A stretch of DNA of 64,000 nt from Pedobacter jeongneungensis (GCF_000633455.1 NZ_AYMG01000013.1:333704-397703); one strand, 5' to 3'. Counted from the first letter of the stretch, positions 1 through 9,218 are shown. The notes: a model not told the origin generated them from the sequence alone. A program made the numbers and translations.

Positions 1-77
1 TTTGTTTAATTTTTTATCCACATAAAAGTGTTTTACAGATTAAAAATGAGAAATTTGCGCCTATTTATTTTACCATC

Positions 78-1205
78 GTGATATTAACCCCGCTTGAAAT
101 TATCCTGCTCTCGATATTGGCTTTTTGCCTTTTGGTTCAGCTCTATTATGTCCTTTTTGTTCATTTAAAACTGGCCAGGGTTGGGATTGAAGAGGTACCC
201 TTATCGGCGCGTAAACCGATAAGTGTGATTGTATGTGCCCGGAATGAAATTGTAAATCTAGAGCAATATCTTCCTTCATTATTTAGTCAAAACTACCCTG
301 AATTTGAGGTAGTGGTGGTTAATGATCGCTCCTGGGATGGTACAGAGGAGTTTTTAGAGCAACAAGAGAAAAAATATTCCAATCTCAAAGTTGTAAAGAT
401 TTTAGATAATGATAAGTTTATTGCAGGCAAAAAATTCGCAGTAACCATGGGCATAAAGGCTGCCAAATACGATTGGTTGGTTTTTACCGATGCCGATTGT
501 ACACCTGCTTCTGAGCAATGGCTGATGGACATGCAACAGCCGGCTGATGAAAATACTGAAATTGTATTGGGTTATTCTCCTTATATGAAAAAAAGAAGCC
601 TTTTAAATGCGCTCATCCGGTTTGAAACCTTTTTTACTGCGGTAAATTACCTTTCTTTCGCTTTAAAAGGCATGCCGTACATGGGTGTTGGACGTAATAT
701 GGCTTACAAAAAATCGCTTTTTTTTAAAAATAAAGGCTTCGCAGCGCACATGCATATCCCATCTGGTGACGATGATTTATTTGTAAATGCACATGCAACT
801 AAATACAATACCGAAATTCGTTTACATCGTGACAGTCATGTTTGGAGCGAACCCAATAAGACCTGGAGGGGTTATCTAAGACAGAAAAAGCGCCATTTTG
901 GTGCTGGTAAACTGTATAAATCAAAGCATAAATTTATTTTGAGCCTTCAGATCGTGTTTCAGTTTTTGTTTTATGCTTTTTTTGCTGCATGTATGTTTTT
1001 TAGTCGTGAGGCACAATATGTAGCCTTGGGGATTCTCGTATTAAGCATCATTATTAGGTGTTTTATCTATCCAAAATTGCTGAAACGATTAAACTATGGC
1101 GATTTGCGTTGGTGGTTCCCGATTTTAGATATACTTTTGTTTGTATTTTTAACGCTGAACGGATTTTTAGCCCTATTTGGTAAGAAAAAAGTAAACTGGA
1201 AATAA
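78..1205 (+). CDS. Family 2 glycosyltransferase, membrane-anchored
   Basis: Predicted inner-membrane GT-A glycosyltransferase that moves a sugar from a nucleotide-sugar donor to an unidentified lipid or glycan. One membrane segment lies at residues 6-27. The GT2 core follows: VIVCARNE near residue 50, VVNDRSWDGT near 80, the metal-binding DAD in FTDADC, then GDDD, and QKKRH as the counterpart of the QXXRW motif. Two or three hydrophobic segments close the protein. The start is GTG at 78; no ATG precedes the first membrane segment in frame. rsmG follows 26 bp downstream on the same strand, so co-transcription is likely. The family is secure, the acceptor is unknown, and nothing nearby points to a polysaccharide locus. 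Confidence 0.88.
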   Translation: MILTPLEIILLSILAFCLLVQLYYVLFVHLKLARVGIEEVPLSARKPISVIVCARNEIVNLEQYLPSLFSQNYPEFEVVVVNDRSWDGTEEFLEQQEKKYSNLKVVKILDNDKFIAGKKFAVTMGIKAAKYDWLVFTDADCTPASEQWLMDMQQPADENTEIVLGYSPYMKKRSLLNALIRFETFFTAVNYLSFALKGMPYMGVGRNMAYKKSLFFKNKGFAAHMHIPSGDDDLFVNAHATKYNTEIRLHRDSHVWSEPNKTWRGYLRQKKRHFGAGKLYKSKHKFILSLQIVFQFLFYAFFAACMFFSREAQYVALGILVLSIIIRCFIYPKLLKRLNYGDLRWWFPILDILLFVFLTLNGFLALFGKKKVNWK

Positions 1206-1231
1206 TTCAATAATCCTTTAGAAATTACAAT

Positions 1232-1867
1232 ATGCTTGATGTAAAACCCGATATCATTTTAAAATATTTTCCTGATTTAAGTGAAAAGCAGATTGCCCAA
1301 TTTTCGCAACTGTTCGAATTATATAGCTTTTGGAATGCACAGATCAATGTAATTTCTAGAAAAGATATTGAAGAATTATATGAACGCCATGTATTGCACT
1401 CGTTAGGAATAGCAAAGGTTTGTACGTTTAAAGCCGGCGAATCGGTTTTAGATGTAGGTACCGGTGGCGGTTTTCCAGGTATTCCACTCGCAATTTTATT
1501 CCCTGAAACGCAATTCTATCTGGTAGATTCTATTGGAAAAAAAATCAAAGTGGTAAAAGAAGTGGCTTCGGCACTTGGACTGGATAATTTAAAAGCCGAT
1601 CATTTGAGGGCAGAACAGGTTAAAGAAAAATTTAATTTTGTGGTGTCTAGGGCGGTTACCCGTTTAGGCGAATTTTATCCATGGATACAGGGAAAATTTA
1701 AAAAAGATTCATTAAATGCCATTCCAAATGGGATTTTATATCTAAAAGGTGGCGATTTGGCTGATGAGATTAAGGAATCAAAACTGAAAGCAGAATTATA
1801 TCCGCTTTCAGCTTATTTTGAGGAAGATTTCTTTGAGACCAAGTATGTTGTTTACGTGCCGCAGTAA
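1232..1867 (+). CDS. rsmG: 16S rRNA (guanine-527-N7)-methyltransferase RsmG (GidB)
   Basis: Uses SAM to methylate N7 of G527 in 16S rRNA of the small ribosomal subunit. The 211-residue length is normal for the family. The SAM-binding loop VLDVGTGGGFPGIPLAI lies near residues 69-85, followed by the acidic LVDSIGKK motif and VVSRAV. The N-terminal helices carry the usual NVISRKDIEELYERHVLHS block. It is second to the glycosyltransferase, 26 bp downstream. Its stop directly abuts the end of the convergent M56 gene (1867/1868), leaving no room for a terminator between them. Family knowledge: loss of RsmG gives low-level streptomycin resistance. Confidence 0.97.
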   Translation: MLDVKPDIILKYFPDLSEKQIAQFSQLFELYSFWNAQINVISRKDIEELYERHVLHSLGIAKVCTFKAGESVLDVGTGGGFPGIPLAILFPETQFYLVDSIGKKIKVVKEVASALGLDNLKADHLRAEQVKEKFNFVVSRAVTRLGEFYPWIQGKFKKDSLNAIPNGILYLKGGDLADEIKESKLKAELYPLSAYFEEDFFETKYVVYVPQ

Positions 1868-3682
1868 TTATTTTATTCTTATATAGCCATTTTTACCTCC
1901 AATTAACTTTCCTCCTTTTCTAAAAAGGAAGGTGTAAGAGTAATTTCCATTAGGAACGTCTTTGGCATTCCAGTTATTCTGGTAATCTGAAGTTTTAAAT
2001 ATAGCTTTATTAAATGATGAGTTTAAAACGGTAAGTTCTGCTGTTGCACCTTCGGGGATTTCAACCATTAACTTTTCGTTTTTACTTCTATCCAGGTTAT
2101 CCTGATGTATTGTTTCTACCGCTATTGGCCTATTTTGTTGTCCTGCCTTTGCTGAATTGTTTTCTTTTATATTAATTTCCTTTATATCACTATCAGATTT
2201 GGCACCCATCGCCTTTTCATAAGATTTAAGGGTTGCTTCTTTTAAGGTTCGGTCGGCCTGCAATGTGGTGCCGGTTTCAGGGAATTTGTTTTTAGTGTTA
2301 GTTGGGAGTGCTTGAGCTGTTTTGGTTCCCAATGAGGCTTTGTAAGCTTTATTGTTTACTTTTTGGAATTTCTTCTGCCTGGTTGTATCTTCTCTAATCG
2401 GAGGTGGTGGTGGCAAAACTACAATTTTTTGAGACGAATTACTAAGTAACTTTACTTTAGGTGGAGTAGCTATAATTTCAGGGTTTGAACTGAAGATCTC
2501 TATAGCACCAAGAGCCCCTTTTTTACCATATTTTGTTTCTGCGGTTGTTTCATTTAACCTAATCATATATTCTATATTTTTTACGCCTCCATTAGTACCT
2601 GCTTTTAATTCTTTACCATTTAACAATATTAACTTTCTTGTATATGTAGTTAATTTTTTCGTTTTGGGATCGGTGCGCAAGGCTAAATATAATTCATTAG
2701 GATTAGGGACATGTATACCATCGTTGGTGTCGAATGGTTTTTTAACAGTATCCTGTTTTACAGATTGCTTACTTAATGAAGAGCCAAGTTCTACAAATCC
2801 GTAATCTTTCGTAAATGCCATCGTAGAAATGCATAATATCCCTGCAGTTATTGGCAATACAAATAGCAGTTTGAGCCTTGCCCAACGTGCTGATCTTTTT
2901 TGATTAAGCATACTAATTCGTTTTTTTAAAATTGATGAACTAAATATTTGGTTAGTGAGGATTAAATTTTGGATACCTGTTGAGTTTTGGATAAGAAACA
3001 TCGCATAATGGTACTTTTCTACATCATACCTAGTTGTCTCTTCATCAGCTAAATACTCGTGGATCAGCTTGATGTCTTTCTTCAAGAGATAAGAAATGGG
3101 GTTAAACCAATTGATAATCTGAATCATTTCGAATAAAAGCACATCCAAACTATGTTTTTGTTTAATATGAACTAGTTCGTGCTTCAAAATGGTGCTCTTC
3201 TCTGGTAATTGGGGATCAATGAAAAGCATGTTAAAAAATGAGAAAGCAATTTTAGAATCCTTCAAATCGATCATTTTTACTCCATTTTCGAGTACAACTG
3301 ATGGCAGTTTAAGCATTTTGATAATTTTAGATAAACTGAAAACCATTTTAAACAGGAAAGCAACGGTAACTAAAATGTAAATTGCTATGATAGCATTGTT
3401 AATGTTTAAAATACTAGGCTGATAATTATCTGGAGGCAAATTACCTGTAGCCACAACCTGATTAATTACAATGGTTGGTTCTATTGTAATCTGCGCGGTG
3501 AATGGCTCCTTTAAAAACCCCAATTGAAAAAATGGAAGCAAGAAAGCCAGTATCGAACTGAAAATCAGGTAGTATCTGTTTAATTCGTAAAAAGTTTCCC
3601 TGTGGAGAAATAATCTATAAAATCCATAAAACAGGACAAGGTATAGATTTGCTTCGAGTAAATAATATAGCCAGCTCATCAT
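1868..3682 (-). CDS. M56 (BlaR1-type) membrane metallopeptidase with a T9SS-B-like tail
   Basis: Predicted sensor/protease partner of the BlaI-type repressor encoded just upstream. Membrane segments lie at about residues 5-26, 38-57, 93-118 and 271-290. The zinc motif HELVH is at 168-172, with the distal EYLAD at 209-213, so the peptidase core looks intact. No penicillin-binding domain follows. Residues 345-398 resemble a TonB-receptor plug fragment (YGKKGALGAIEIFSS), 419-432 is proline-rich, and 541-604 resembles a T9SS type B sorting domain (FKTSDYQNNW, VPNGNYSYTF). It overlaps the repressor gene by 4 nt (ATGA), so the two are translationally coupled. The signal sensed is unknown. Family confidence is high; the identity of the tail is an inference from motif similarity. 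Confidence 0.9.
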   Translation of the reverse strand: MMSWLYYLLEANLYLVLFYGFYRLFLHRETFYELNRYYLIFSSILAFLLPFFQLGFLKEPFTAQITIEPTIVINQVVATGNLPPDNYQPSILNINNAIIAIYILVTVAFLFKMVFSLSKIIKMLKLPSVVLENGVKMIDLKDSKIAFSFFNMLFIDPQLPEKSTILKHELVHIKQKHSLDVLLFEMIQIINWFNPISYLLKKDIKLIHEYLADEETTRYDVEKYHYAMFLIQNSTGIQNLILTNQIFSSSILKKRISMLNQKRSARWARLKLLFVLPITAGILCISTMAFTKDYGFVELGSSLSKQSVKQDTVKKPFDTNDGIHVPNPNELYLALRTDPKTKKLTTYTRKLILLNGKELKAGTNGGVKNIEYMIRLNETTAETKYGKKGALGAIEIFSSNPEIIATPPKVKLLSNSSQKIVVLPPPPPIREDTTRQKKFQKVNNKAYKASLGTKTAQALPTNTKNKFPETGTTLQADRTLKEATLKSYEKAMGAKSDSDIKEINIKENNSAKAGQQNRPIAVETIHQDNLDRSKNEKLMVEIPEGATAELTVLNSSFNKAIFKTSDYQNNWNAKDVPNGNYSYTFLFRKGGKLIGGKNGYIRIK

Positions 3683-4050
3683 CTGTCTTTTTTAAGTTTT
3701 TCTGCCAATTGAATAATTTCGTTTAGCTCTTCGGTACTCATACTTTTTTCTTTAACCAGAAAGGAAACCAGGCTCTCATAAGAGTTTTCAAAGTAATTGT
3801 TCATTACCTTGTCGAAGGCAAAACGTTTATAATCAGTTTCTTTGATGATAGGGAAGTAGATGTGCGTATTGCCAATGGCTTTATGATCAACAAAACCTTT
3901 TCCCTCCAAAACCCTGATTACGGTAGAAACTGTATTGTAAGCGGGTTTGGGTTCATTCATTTTTTCAATAACGTCTTTTACCAGGGCTTCGCCCATTTCC
4001 CAAAGGATTAACATTACCTGTTCCTCTGCTTTTGTGAGTTCTTTTATCAT
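3679..4050 (-). CDS. BlaI/MecI/CopY-family transcriptional repressor
   Basis: Dimeric winged-helix repressor of 123 residues. Residues 1-75 form the DNA-binding domain, with LTKAEEQVMLILWEMG and the recognition region PAYNTVSTVIRVLEGKGFV. The rest is the dimerisation arm, which in BlaI/MecI is cut when the cognate M56 protein is activated. It is first in a two-gene operon with the M56 gene (4-nt overlap). Three dyads of the ACTA-N6-9-TAGT type lie directly upstream; the nearest starts only 3 bp before the ATG, which suggests autorepression. Genes with this partner in Bacteroidota are not necessarily linked to beta-lactam resistance. Confidence 0.93.
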   Translation of the reverse strand: MIKELTKAEEQVMLILWEMGEALVKDVIEKMNEPKPAYNTVSTVIRVLEGKGFVDHKAIGNTHIYFPIIKETDYKRFAFDKVMNNYFENSYESLVSFLVKEKSMSTEELNEIIQLAEKLKKDR

Positions 4051-4053
4051 AGC

Positions 4054-4122
4054 AACTATTTTTGTAGTTCGGATATATGAAGTTACTACTATAAAAGTAG
4101 TTTACAAACTATTTTTATAGTT
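4054..4122 (-). promoter_or_regulatory. Three tandem dyads, probable BlaI-type operators
   Basis: Three inverted repeats sit in the leader of the repressor gene: 4054-4069 (AACTATTTTTGTAGTT), 4085-4101 (ACTACTATAAAAGTAGT) and 4107-4122 (AACTATTTTTATAGTT, a perfect 6-bp-arm dyad). All share ACTA...TAGT half-sites, close to the TACA/TGTA core known for BlaI/MecI operators. Their centres are 31.5 and 21.5 bp apart, close to whole helical turns. Operator function is inferred from position and symmetry. Confidence 0.7.
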
Positions 4123-4181
4123 TTATTTTTAATTAACTGATAATCAGTATTATAATTTTTGTTTTTAAAAATAGAATGCAT

Positions 4182-4209
4182 AAAAAAACCTGCCAGATAG
4201 AGCAGGTTT
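4182..4209 (-). terminator. Rho-independent terminator of the M28 peptidase gene
   Basis: 8-bp stem AAACCTGC/GCAGGTTT (4186-4193 with 4202-4209) and an 8-nt loop. On the minus strand the stem is followed by a T tract (the A run 4182-4188). It lies 20 bp past the stop of the M28 gene. Confidence 0.8.
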
Positions 4210-4228
4210 CTATTTATTTTATAATTTT

Positions 4229-5206
4229 TTAGAATCTTTCTGATTTTCTTGGATTGTCCATCATCCTCATTTTATCTTTTAATAACAGCTGTAAGCCTGT
4301 TTGTTTATCGATGTTTTTAACCACATCTAATACGGCACTTGCGGCGTTACTGAAAAATGGTTTGGTAATGGTCGAATATTCGTCGGTGGCTTTGTGATAA
4401 TCTTTGTGGTCTTCAACACCAAAGTATAAAAAGGGGATATTTTTAGCATTAAATGCACCCTGATCGCTTTGGTTGGTCCAATCGTCATGGCCTTGCTTTG
4501 GGTCGTCATGACCGAAAAGTACTTTGATATTGGTTTTTGTAGTATCTACGTATTTTTTTAAATCAGGATATTTGAATGTTCCGCATACATATAACTCACC
4601 TTTATCACTGTGGCTGATCATATCCATATTGAGGTCGATTGCAATGGTATTGATGTTCACAGGTGGATTGCCCACAAATGCTTTTGCACCTTGTAAACCC
4701 ATTTCCTCTGCATCAAAAGAGGCGAAAATAATGGTGTTATTTGGCTTGTTCTTCGCAAAGTATGCCGCAATTTTCAACAAACCTGCCGTTCCTGATGCAT
4801 TATCGTCGGCACCATTAAAAACTTCATCTTTTACCACGCCTAAATGGTCGTAATGCGCTGATACCACAATAACATTGGTGCTTTTACCTGGAATGTATCC
4901 AATAATGTTGGTTCCGTTAACTTTTGCACCATTTCTACCATTAAAAGTGAATTCCTGTGCATAGTTTACATGTTGTGGGTAAGATTTCAAGCCTAGTTTT
5001 TGAAAACGTTCAATAATATAAGCCCTGGCCATTTCTGCTCCTTTTGTGCCTGTTTTCCGGCCCTGATAAGCGTCTGATGATAGTACTTCTACATCTTTTA
5101 ATAATTGGGTATCTAATTTGCCGGAATCGGTAGCGCCAGTTTGATTTTTTACTGATGAACAGCAGCTTAGCATCATGGCCAAGGGTAGGATATATAGAAT
5201 TTTCAT
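4229..5206 (-). CDS. M28-family zinc aminopeptidase, lipoprotein
   Basis: Predicted exported zinc exopeptidase of 325 residues. The N-terminus is a lipoprotein signal with lipobox LSC (lipidated Cys15). Di-zinc ligands appear in the expected order: His in SAHYDHLG, Asp in GADDNASG, the catalytic/ligand pair in DAEEMGL, Asp in NMDMISHS, and the last His in DYHKATDEYS. No PA domain is present, unlike the larger M28 protein at 51.4 kb. It is transcribed alone and has its own terminator. Substrate specificity cannot be read from the sequence. Confidence 0.92.
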   Translation of the reverse strand: MKILYILPLAMMLSCCSSVKNQTGATDSGKLDTQLLKDVEVLSSDAYQGRKTGTKGAEMARAYIIERFQKLGLKSYPQHVNYAQEFTFNGRNGAKVNGTNIIGYIPGKSTNVIVVSAHYDHLGVVKDEVFNGADDNASGTAGLLKIAAYFAKNKPNNTIIFASFDAEEMGLQGAKAFVGNPPVNINTIAIDLNMDMISHSDKGELYVCGTFKYPDLKKYVDTTKTNIKVLFGHDDPKQGHDDWTNQSDQGAFNAKNIPFLYFGVEDHKDYHKATDEYSTITKPFFSNAASAVLDVVKNIDKQTGLQLLLKDKMRMMDNPRKSERF

Positions 5207-5376
5207 GATTTTATTTGATGATCGTCATGCCTCGCAATGACGTATTGTTTAAATTTTCCTAAAGATATTAATTATTGGGATATAGAAATGAAAACGCCGT
5301 TTAGTTTACTGTATTGCGTTTCTAAATCTTATGGAAATGGAATTTTTTTTTATTTGCAGCAACCCTGAATATACTT

Positions 5377-5436
5377 TCATGCTGAGGCACGAAGCATCTG
5401 TTTCATAGGTTGTAGGTGCTTCGTACCTCAGCATGA
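5377..5436. repeat. Interspersed palindromic element (CATGCTGAGG type)
   Basis: 22-nt arms at 5377-5398 and 5415-5436 pair with two mismatches around a 16-nt loop. The arms contain CATGCTGAGGCACGAAGC. It resembles the intergenic mobile palindromes common in Bacteroidota genomes; no ORF is involved. Confidence 0.7.
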
Positions 5437-5487
5437 CAAAAAATATAAAAATTATCGATTGACTTAAACGATAGATTTGTTTGCTTT

Positions 5488-5520
5488 AGACCTATAAGGT
5501 ATCAAAAACCTTATAGGTCT
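5488..5520 (-). terminator. Perfect 13-bp hairpin downstream of smc
   Basis: AGACCTATAAGGT (5488-5500) and its exact complement (5508-5520) flank a 7-nt loop, 8 bp past the smc stop codon. It can act as the transcript end. There is no long T tract, so it may instead be a repeat element. Confidence 0.5.
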
Positions 5521-5528
5521 GTAAGTAC

Positions 5529-8500
5529 TTACGCTGCTACTTCCCTTAAATCGACTGCTACCACCCTCGAAACGCCTTGTTCTACCATAGTTACACCATA
5601 AATAATATCGGTACTGGCAATGGTACGTTTATTATGCGATACAATGATAAACTGTGATTGATCGGAGAATTTGCGGATAATATTATTGAATTTATCGATG
5701 TTGGTATCATCCAATGGGGCATCAACCTCGTCGAAAATACAGAAAGGTGCAGGTTTTAGCAGGTAAAGTGAAAATAATAGGGCTGTAGCTGTTAACGTTT
5801 TTTCTCCACCAGATAATTGATTGATGGATAAAGGTCTTTTACCTTTCGGACGGGCCACAATGTCGATATCAGCTTCTAAAGGATTATTGATATCTGATAA
5901 AATAAGGTCACAGCTATCTTCTTCGTTAAATAAAGAGCGGAAAACCACGATAAAATGTTCCCGCGCCTGTGTAAAGGCCTGCATAAATTTATCTTTTGCG
6001 GTATCGTCTATTTCTTTAATGGTTTGTAAAAGATCAGTTTTGGCAGCATTAAGGTCTTTTTTCTGGTTTTGAATAAAAGTATAACGCTCTTCCATTTCTT
6101 TAAAAGCCTCCATAGCCATAGAGTTGATGGCCCCGAATTCATCCAACTGACGCTTCATTTTTTCTACTTTCTGACGCAGTTCGAATTCGCTTTCCAGCGC
6201 TTCAATTTCAGTCTCAGTTTCTAAGAGATCATTAATATCAATATTAAATTCGACAGCTAAACGCTCTTTTAAGGCATTTAAATCGATTTTTAAAGCATTC
6301 TTTTTATCCTTGATTTCGGTTAACAGAAAATCTGTTTCTTCGCGATTTTTACGGATATTGGTCAGGTCGTTCTCCACTTCGGTGATACTTCCTTTACTCG
6401 TAAAATAAGCTTGTTCGGCTTCCGCAAGGCCTTTTTCCATTTCTTCACGTTGTTGATACATCTCTAAAAGGGTATCATCGTTAAGATCAGTATGTTGTAA
6501 GGTTGCGGTAATTTGAGTTAATGCCTCTTGTAATTCCTTATCGTTTTGGGCAATGCGTTTGTTCAGCGCTTCTTCCTGTACGAAACGGTAATCTAAATCT
6601 TTTTCTAAGCCCGATAATTTATTCTGTTGCTGGTGGAAACGGATATTGTCCTGATTATATTTACCCGCGCTTTCATTTACCTGGTCGGCAATTTCCTGAT
6701 AGTTAAGCTGTTGCTCTTGTAAATTAACGTGTGCTTCCTGCTGGTTTTTTTGCAATTGAACCAAAGCAGGTAATTTTTCCGATAAAGCCTTTTCAATCGA
6801 TACGATCTTTTGGGCGATATCGGTTTTGCGGTTTTCGCTGGTGGTAATAAACTCCTGGTATTGATCGCGGCGGGTCTGTACAGAAATGTGTTCGTTGTTT
6901 AAACGGTTCATTTCCTGTTGTAAAGCGTTAATCTGATTAAGTTTTGAAGCCTCTTTTAAGTTAAATATATTATCTGTTTCTGCTTTTATGGCTGCATTAT
7001 ACTGATTGATCAGTGATTCTGAAGCTTTAATTTCTTTGGCCAGATTTTCTAAATTCTTGGCACGACCAATCCTTTTACCTTCAAACAATCCTACAGAACC
7101 GCCTGCCAGGGTAAATTTGGTTTGGGCATATTTTCCATTTTTGGCCAAAATGGTTAAACTATCTGTTGGTGTTTCTTTAAAAAGATTTTCCTGCTCGGCT
7201 ATAGCGATATACACATTTTGTAAAAGCAGGTTGCAGAGGTGCTGGTATTTTTTGTCGACTTCAATAACCGATAATGCGGAAATGAGGCCTTCATGTGTGC
7301 CAATAACAGGGTTTTTATCGGGAACATTCTCTAAAATAAAGAAATTCGCCCTTCCACGGCTCGCGTCTGTTAAAAGATTAATGGCCTGAACGGCATCGGC
7401 ATATTTCTCTACTACGTAATGGTTCATTACCGGTTCAAGGTAATTTTCTATGGCAATACGGTAATCCTCATTACAGAATAAAATATCAGAAAGGAGTAAA
7501 GCGCTTTTGGCAAAGGCATTGTTTTTCTTTAAAAAACGGATTGATTCCGGAAAACCTTCTAGGCTATCAACAAGCGATTTAGTCAGGTTATACTCGTTCT
7601 GTTTGGCATCTTTTTTACGGTTTTCGGCCGTTAATTTTTCCTTGTTCGAACTTAAGTTGCTTTCTGAAGCCGCTAATTTTTCCTTTAAAACCTCTTCAGC
7701 TTCCGTCAGGTTTTTAATATTGGCCTGTTTTTCCCTTACCTGTATATCCAACTCGGCCAAAGCATGGTCAAATGCTTTTAATTCTAAGGTTTTGGTTTCG
7801 GTATCATCAACATTTCTATTACTTTCCTGTACCAGCGCATCTTTCTGGATATTTAGGATATCGATTTCCTTTTGCGATTGATATACGGTGTTCTGCAGCT
7901 CATTAACCGATTTGATCAGGTTATCAATTCTGTTTTTTTCGGTTTGCTGTTGTTCACGAAGGGTATCGAGTGTAGATTTTAAGCTCTTTAAATCAGATTC
8001 CAGGCGGTTAAAAACCTCTGTTTCTGTTACCACTTCCTCATTTAAACGTTTAATGTTATATTTAATGTGGTTAACCTGATTTTTATCTTTTTCAAGTTCG
8101 CCAGATAAACGTGTTTCTTTTTCCTGTAAAAAACGCATCTGTTCGTTTTTTACTTTTTTCTCGCTTTCGTAAGCCCGAATTTTAGAAACAAACTCGTTCG
8201 TAGCCTTTTGTTGTATCGAAAGATTTTTCTCCTGACTGATGCTGCCCAGTTTTAGCTTTTGCAGTTCGGCTTCGCCAGTATCTATTTTAGTATTTAGTTC
8301 CGTCCGGTTTACCTGCTGGTTTTGCTCCAGGATTTCTAAAGCATTTAAGTCGGTACGAAAGAAAGCAATACGGTGAGTAGCTAATTGAACGCTCAATTCG
8401 CGGTACTGCTCTTTTAATTTGTAATAACGTTCGGCCTTACGGGCCTGATTTTCTAAAGTTTTAAGGTTTTTTTCGATTTCAAAAAGTAAATCTTCAACCC

Positions 8501-9068
8501 GTTCTAAATCGGTTTCTGTATCTTTTAACTTGTTGAAAGTCTGTTTTTTACGTAATTTGTATTTCGAAATTCCAGAGGCTTCCTCAAATAAGGAACGGCG
8601 GCTATGTTCTTTATTGGTAATGATCTCATCAACCATTTTCAGCTCGATGATCGAATAACTATCTGAGCCGATTCCAGTATCCAAAAACAGGTCGGTAATG
8701 TCTTTTAACCTGCACTGAACATCATTTAAACGATATTCACTATCACCGTTTCTATAAAGTTTACGGGTTACGGTAACCTGCGAGTATGCGGTAGGAAGAA
8801 TGTTTTTGGTATTATCAAAGCTTAATGAAACCTCGGCAAGCTGTGCCTGTTTACGGTTTTTTGTCCCATTGAAAATGATGTTTTCCATCTTTTCAGAACG
8901 TAAGGCTTTGGTGCTCTGCTCACCCAAAACCCAGCGCATGGCATCAATTACATTAGATTTTCCGCAACCATTAGGTCCAACAATAGCCGTAACACCCTCA
9001 TTAAAATTGATGGTCACTTTATCGCCAAAGCTCTTAAAACCTTTAATTTCTAACCTGGTAAGTTGCAT
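5529..9068 (-). CDS. smc: Chromosome segregation ATPase SMC
   Basis: Condensin ATPase that organises and segregates the chromosome. The 1179-residue length is typical. The N-terminal head has Walker A GPNGCGKSN (residues 32-40). Long coiled coils (about 165-500 and 670-1000) flank the hinge at about 505-660, which contains SLEGFPESIRFL and LAGGSVGLFEGKR. The C-terminal head has the signature LSGGEKTLTA, Walker B FCIFDEVDAPLDD and the H-loop VSHNKRT. All ATPase motifs are intact. No scpA or scpB lies nearby. It is apparently monocistronic, 222 bp downstream of the helicase gene, with repeats in between. Confidence 0.98.
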   Translation of the reverse strand: MQLTRLEIKGFKSFGDKVTINFNEGVTAIVGPNGCGKSNVIDAMRWVLGEQSTKALRSEKMENIIFNGTKNRKQAQLAEVSLSFDNTKNILPTAYSQVTVTRKLYRNGDSEYRLNDVQCRLKDITDLFLDTGIGSDSYSIIELKMVDEIITNKEHSRRSLFEEASGISKYKLRKKQTFNKLKDTETDLERVEDLLFEIEKNLKTLENQARKAERYYKLKEQYRELSVQLATHRIAFFRTDLNALEILEQNQQVNRTELNTKIDTGEAELQKLKLGSISQEKNLSIQQKATNEFVSKIRAYESEKKVKNEQMRFLQEKETRLSGELEKDKNQVNHIKYNIKRLNEEVVTETEVFNRLESDLKSLKSTLDTLREQQQTEKNRIDNLIKSVNELQNTVYQSQKEIDILNIQKDALVQESNRNVDDTETKTLELKAFDHALAELDIQVREKQANIKNLTEAEEVLKEKLAASESNLSSNKEKLTAENRKKDAKQNEYNLTKSLVDSLEGFPESIRFLKKNNAFAKSALLLSDILFCNEDYRIAIENYLEPVMNHYVVEKYADAVQAINLLTDASRGRANFFILENVPDKNPVIGTHEGLISALSVIEVDKKYQHLCNLLLQNVYIAIAEQENLFKETPTDSLTILAKNGKYAQTKFTLAGGSVGLFEGKRIGRAKNLENLAKEIKASESLINQYNAAIKAETDNIFNLKEASKLNQINALQQEMNRLNNEHISVQTRRDQYQEFITTSENRKTDIAQKIVSIEKALSEKLPALVQLQKNQQEAHVNLQEQQLNYQEIADQVNESAGKYNQDNIRFHQQQNKLSGLEKDLDYRFVQEEALNKRIAQNDKELQEALTQITATLQHTDLNDDTLLEMYQQREEMEKGLAEAEQAYFTSKGSITEVENDLTNIRKNREETDFLLTEIKDKKNALKIDLNALKERLAVEFNIDINDLLETETEIEALESEFELRQKVEKMKRQLDEFGAINSMAMEAFKEMEERYTFIQNQKKDLNAAKTDLLQTIKEIDDTAKDKFMQAFTQAREHFIVVFRSLFNEEDSCDLILSDINNPLEADIDIVARPKGKRPLSINQLSGGEKTLTATALLFSLYLLKPAPFCIFDEVDAPLDDTNIDKFNNIIRKFSDQSQFIIVSHNKRTIASTDIIYGVTMVEQGVSRVVAVDLREVAA

Positions 9069-9218
9069 GGTTTGTTTTCGGAAGAACCGACCTCAATATT
9101 AAGTATAATTTTGTGTTTTTTCAAGTGGTTTTAACCGCAAAGGTTGCAGAGAGAAAGAGCAAAGGACGCAAAGTTGAAAGGATAGATCCTTTCAACATCC
9201 ATATAACATTTTCGATAA

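Larger units (their letters stand above)
5207..5528. other. Intergenic region with two palindromes
   Basis: No gene is visible between the M28 gene start and the smc stop. The stretch holds the inverted repeat at 5377-5436 and the hairpin at 5488-5520; the rest is AT-rich leader of the M28 gene. Confidence 0.6.

Noticed and set aside
3679..4050. Beta-lactam resistance operon
   Set aside because: No beta-lactamase or PBP domain is present; BlaI/M56 pairs in Bacteroidota often have other targets.
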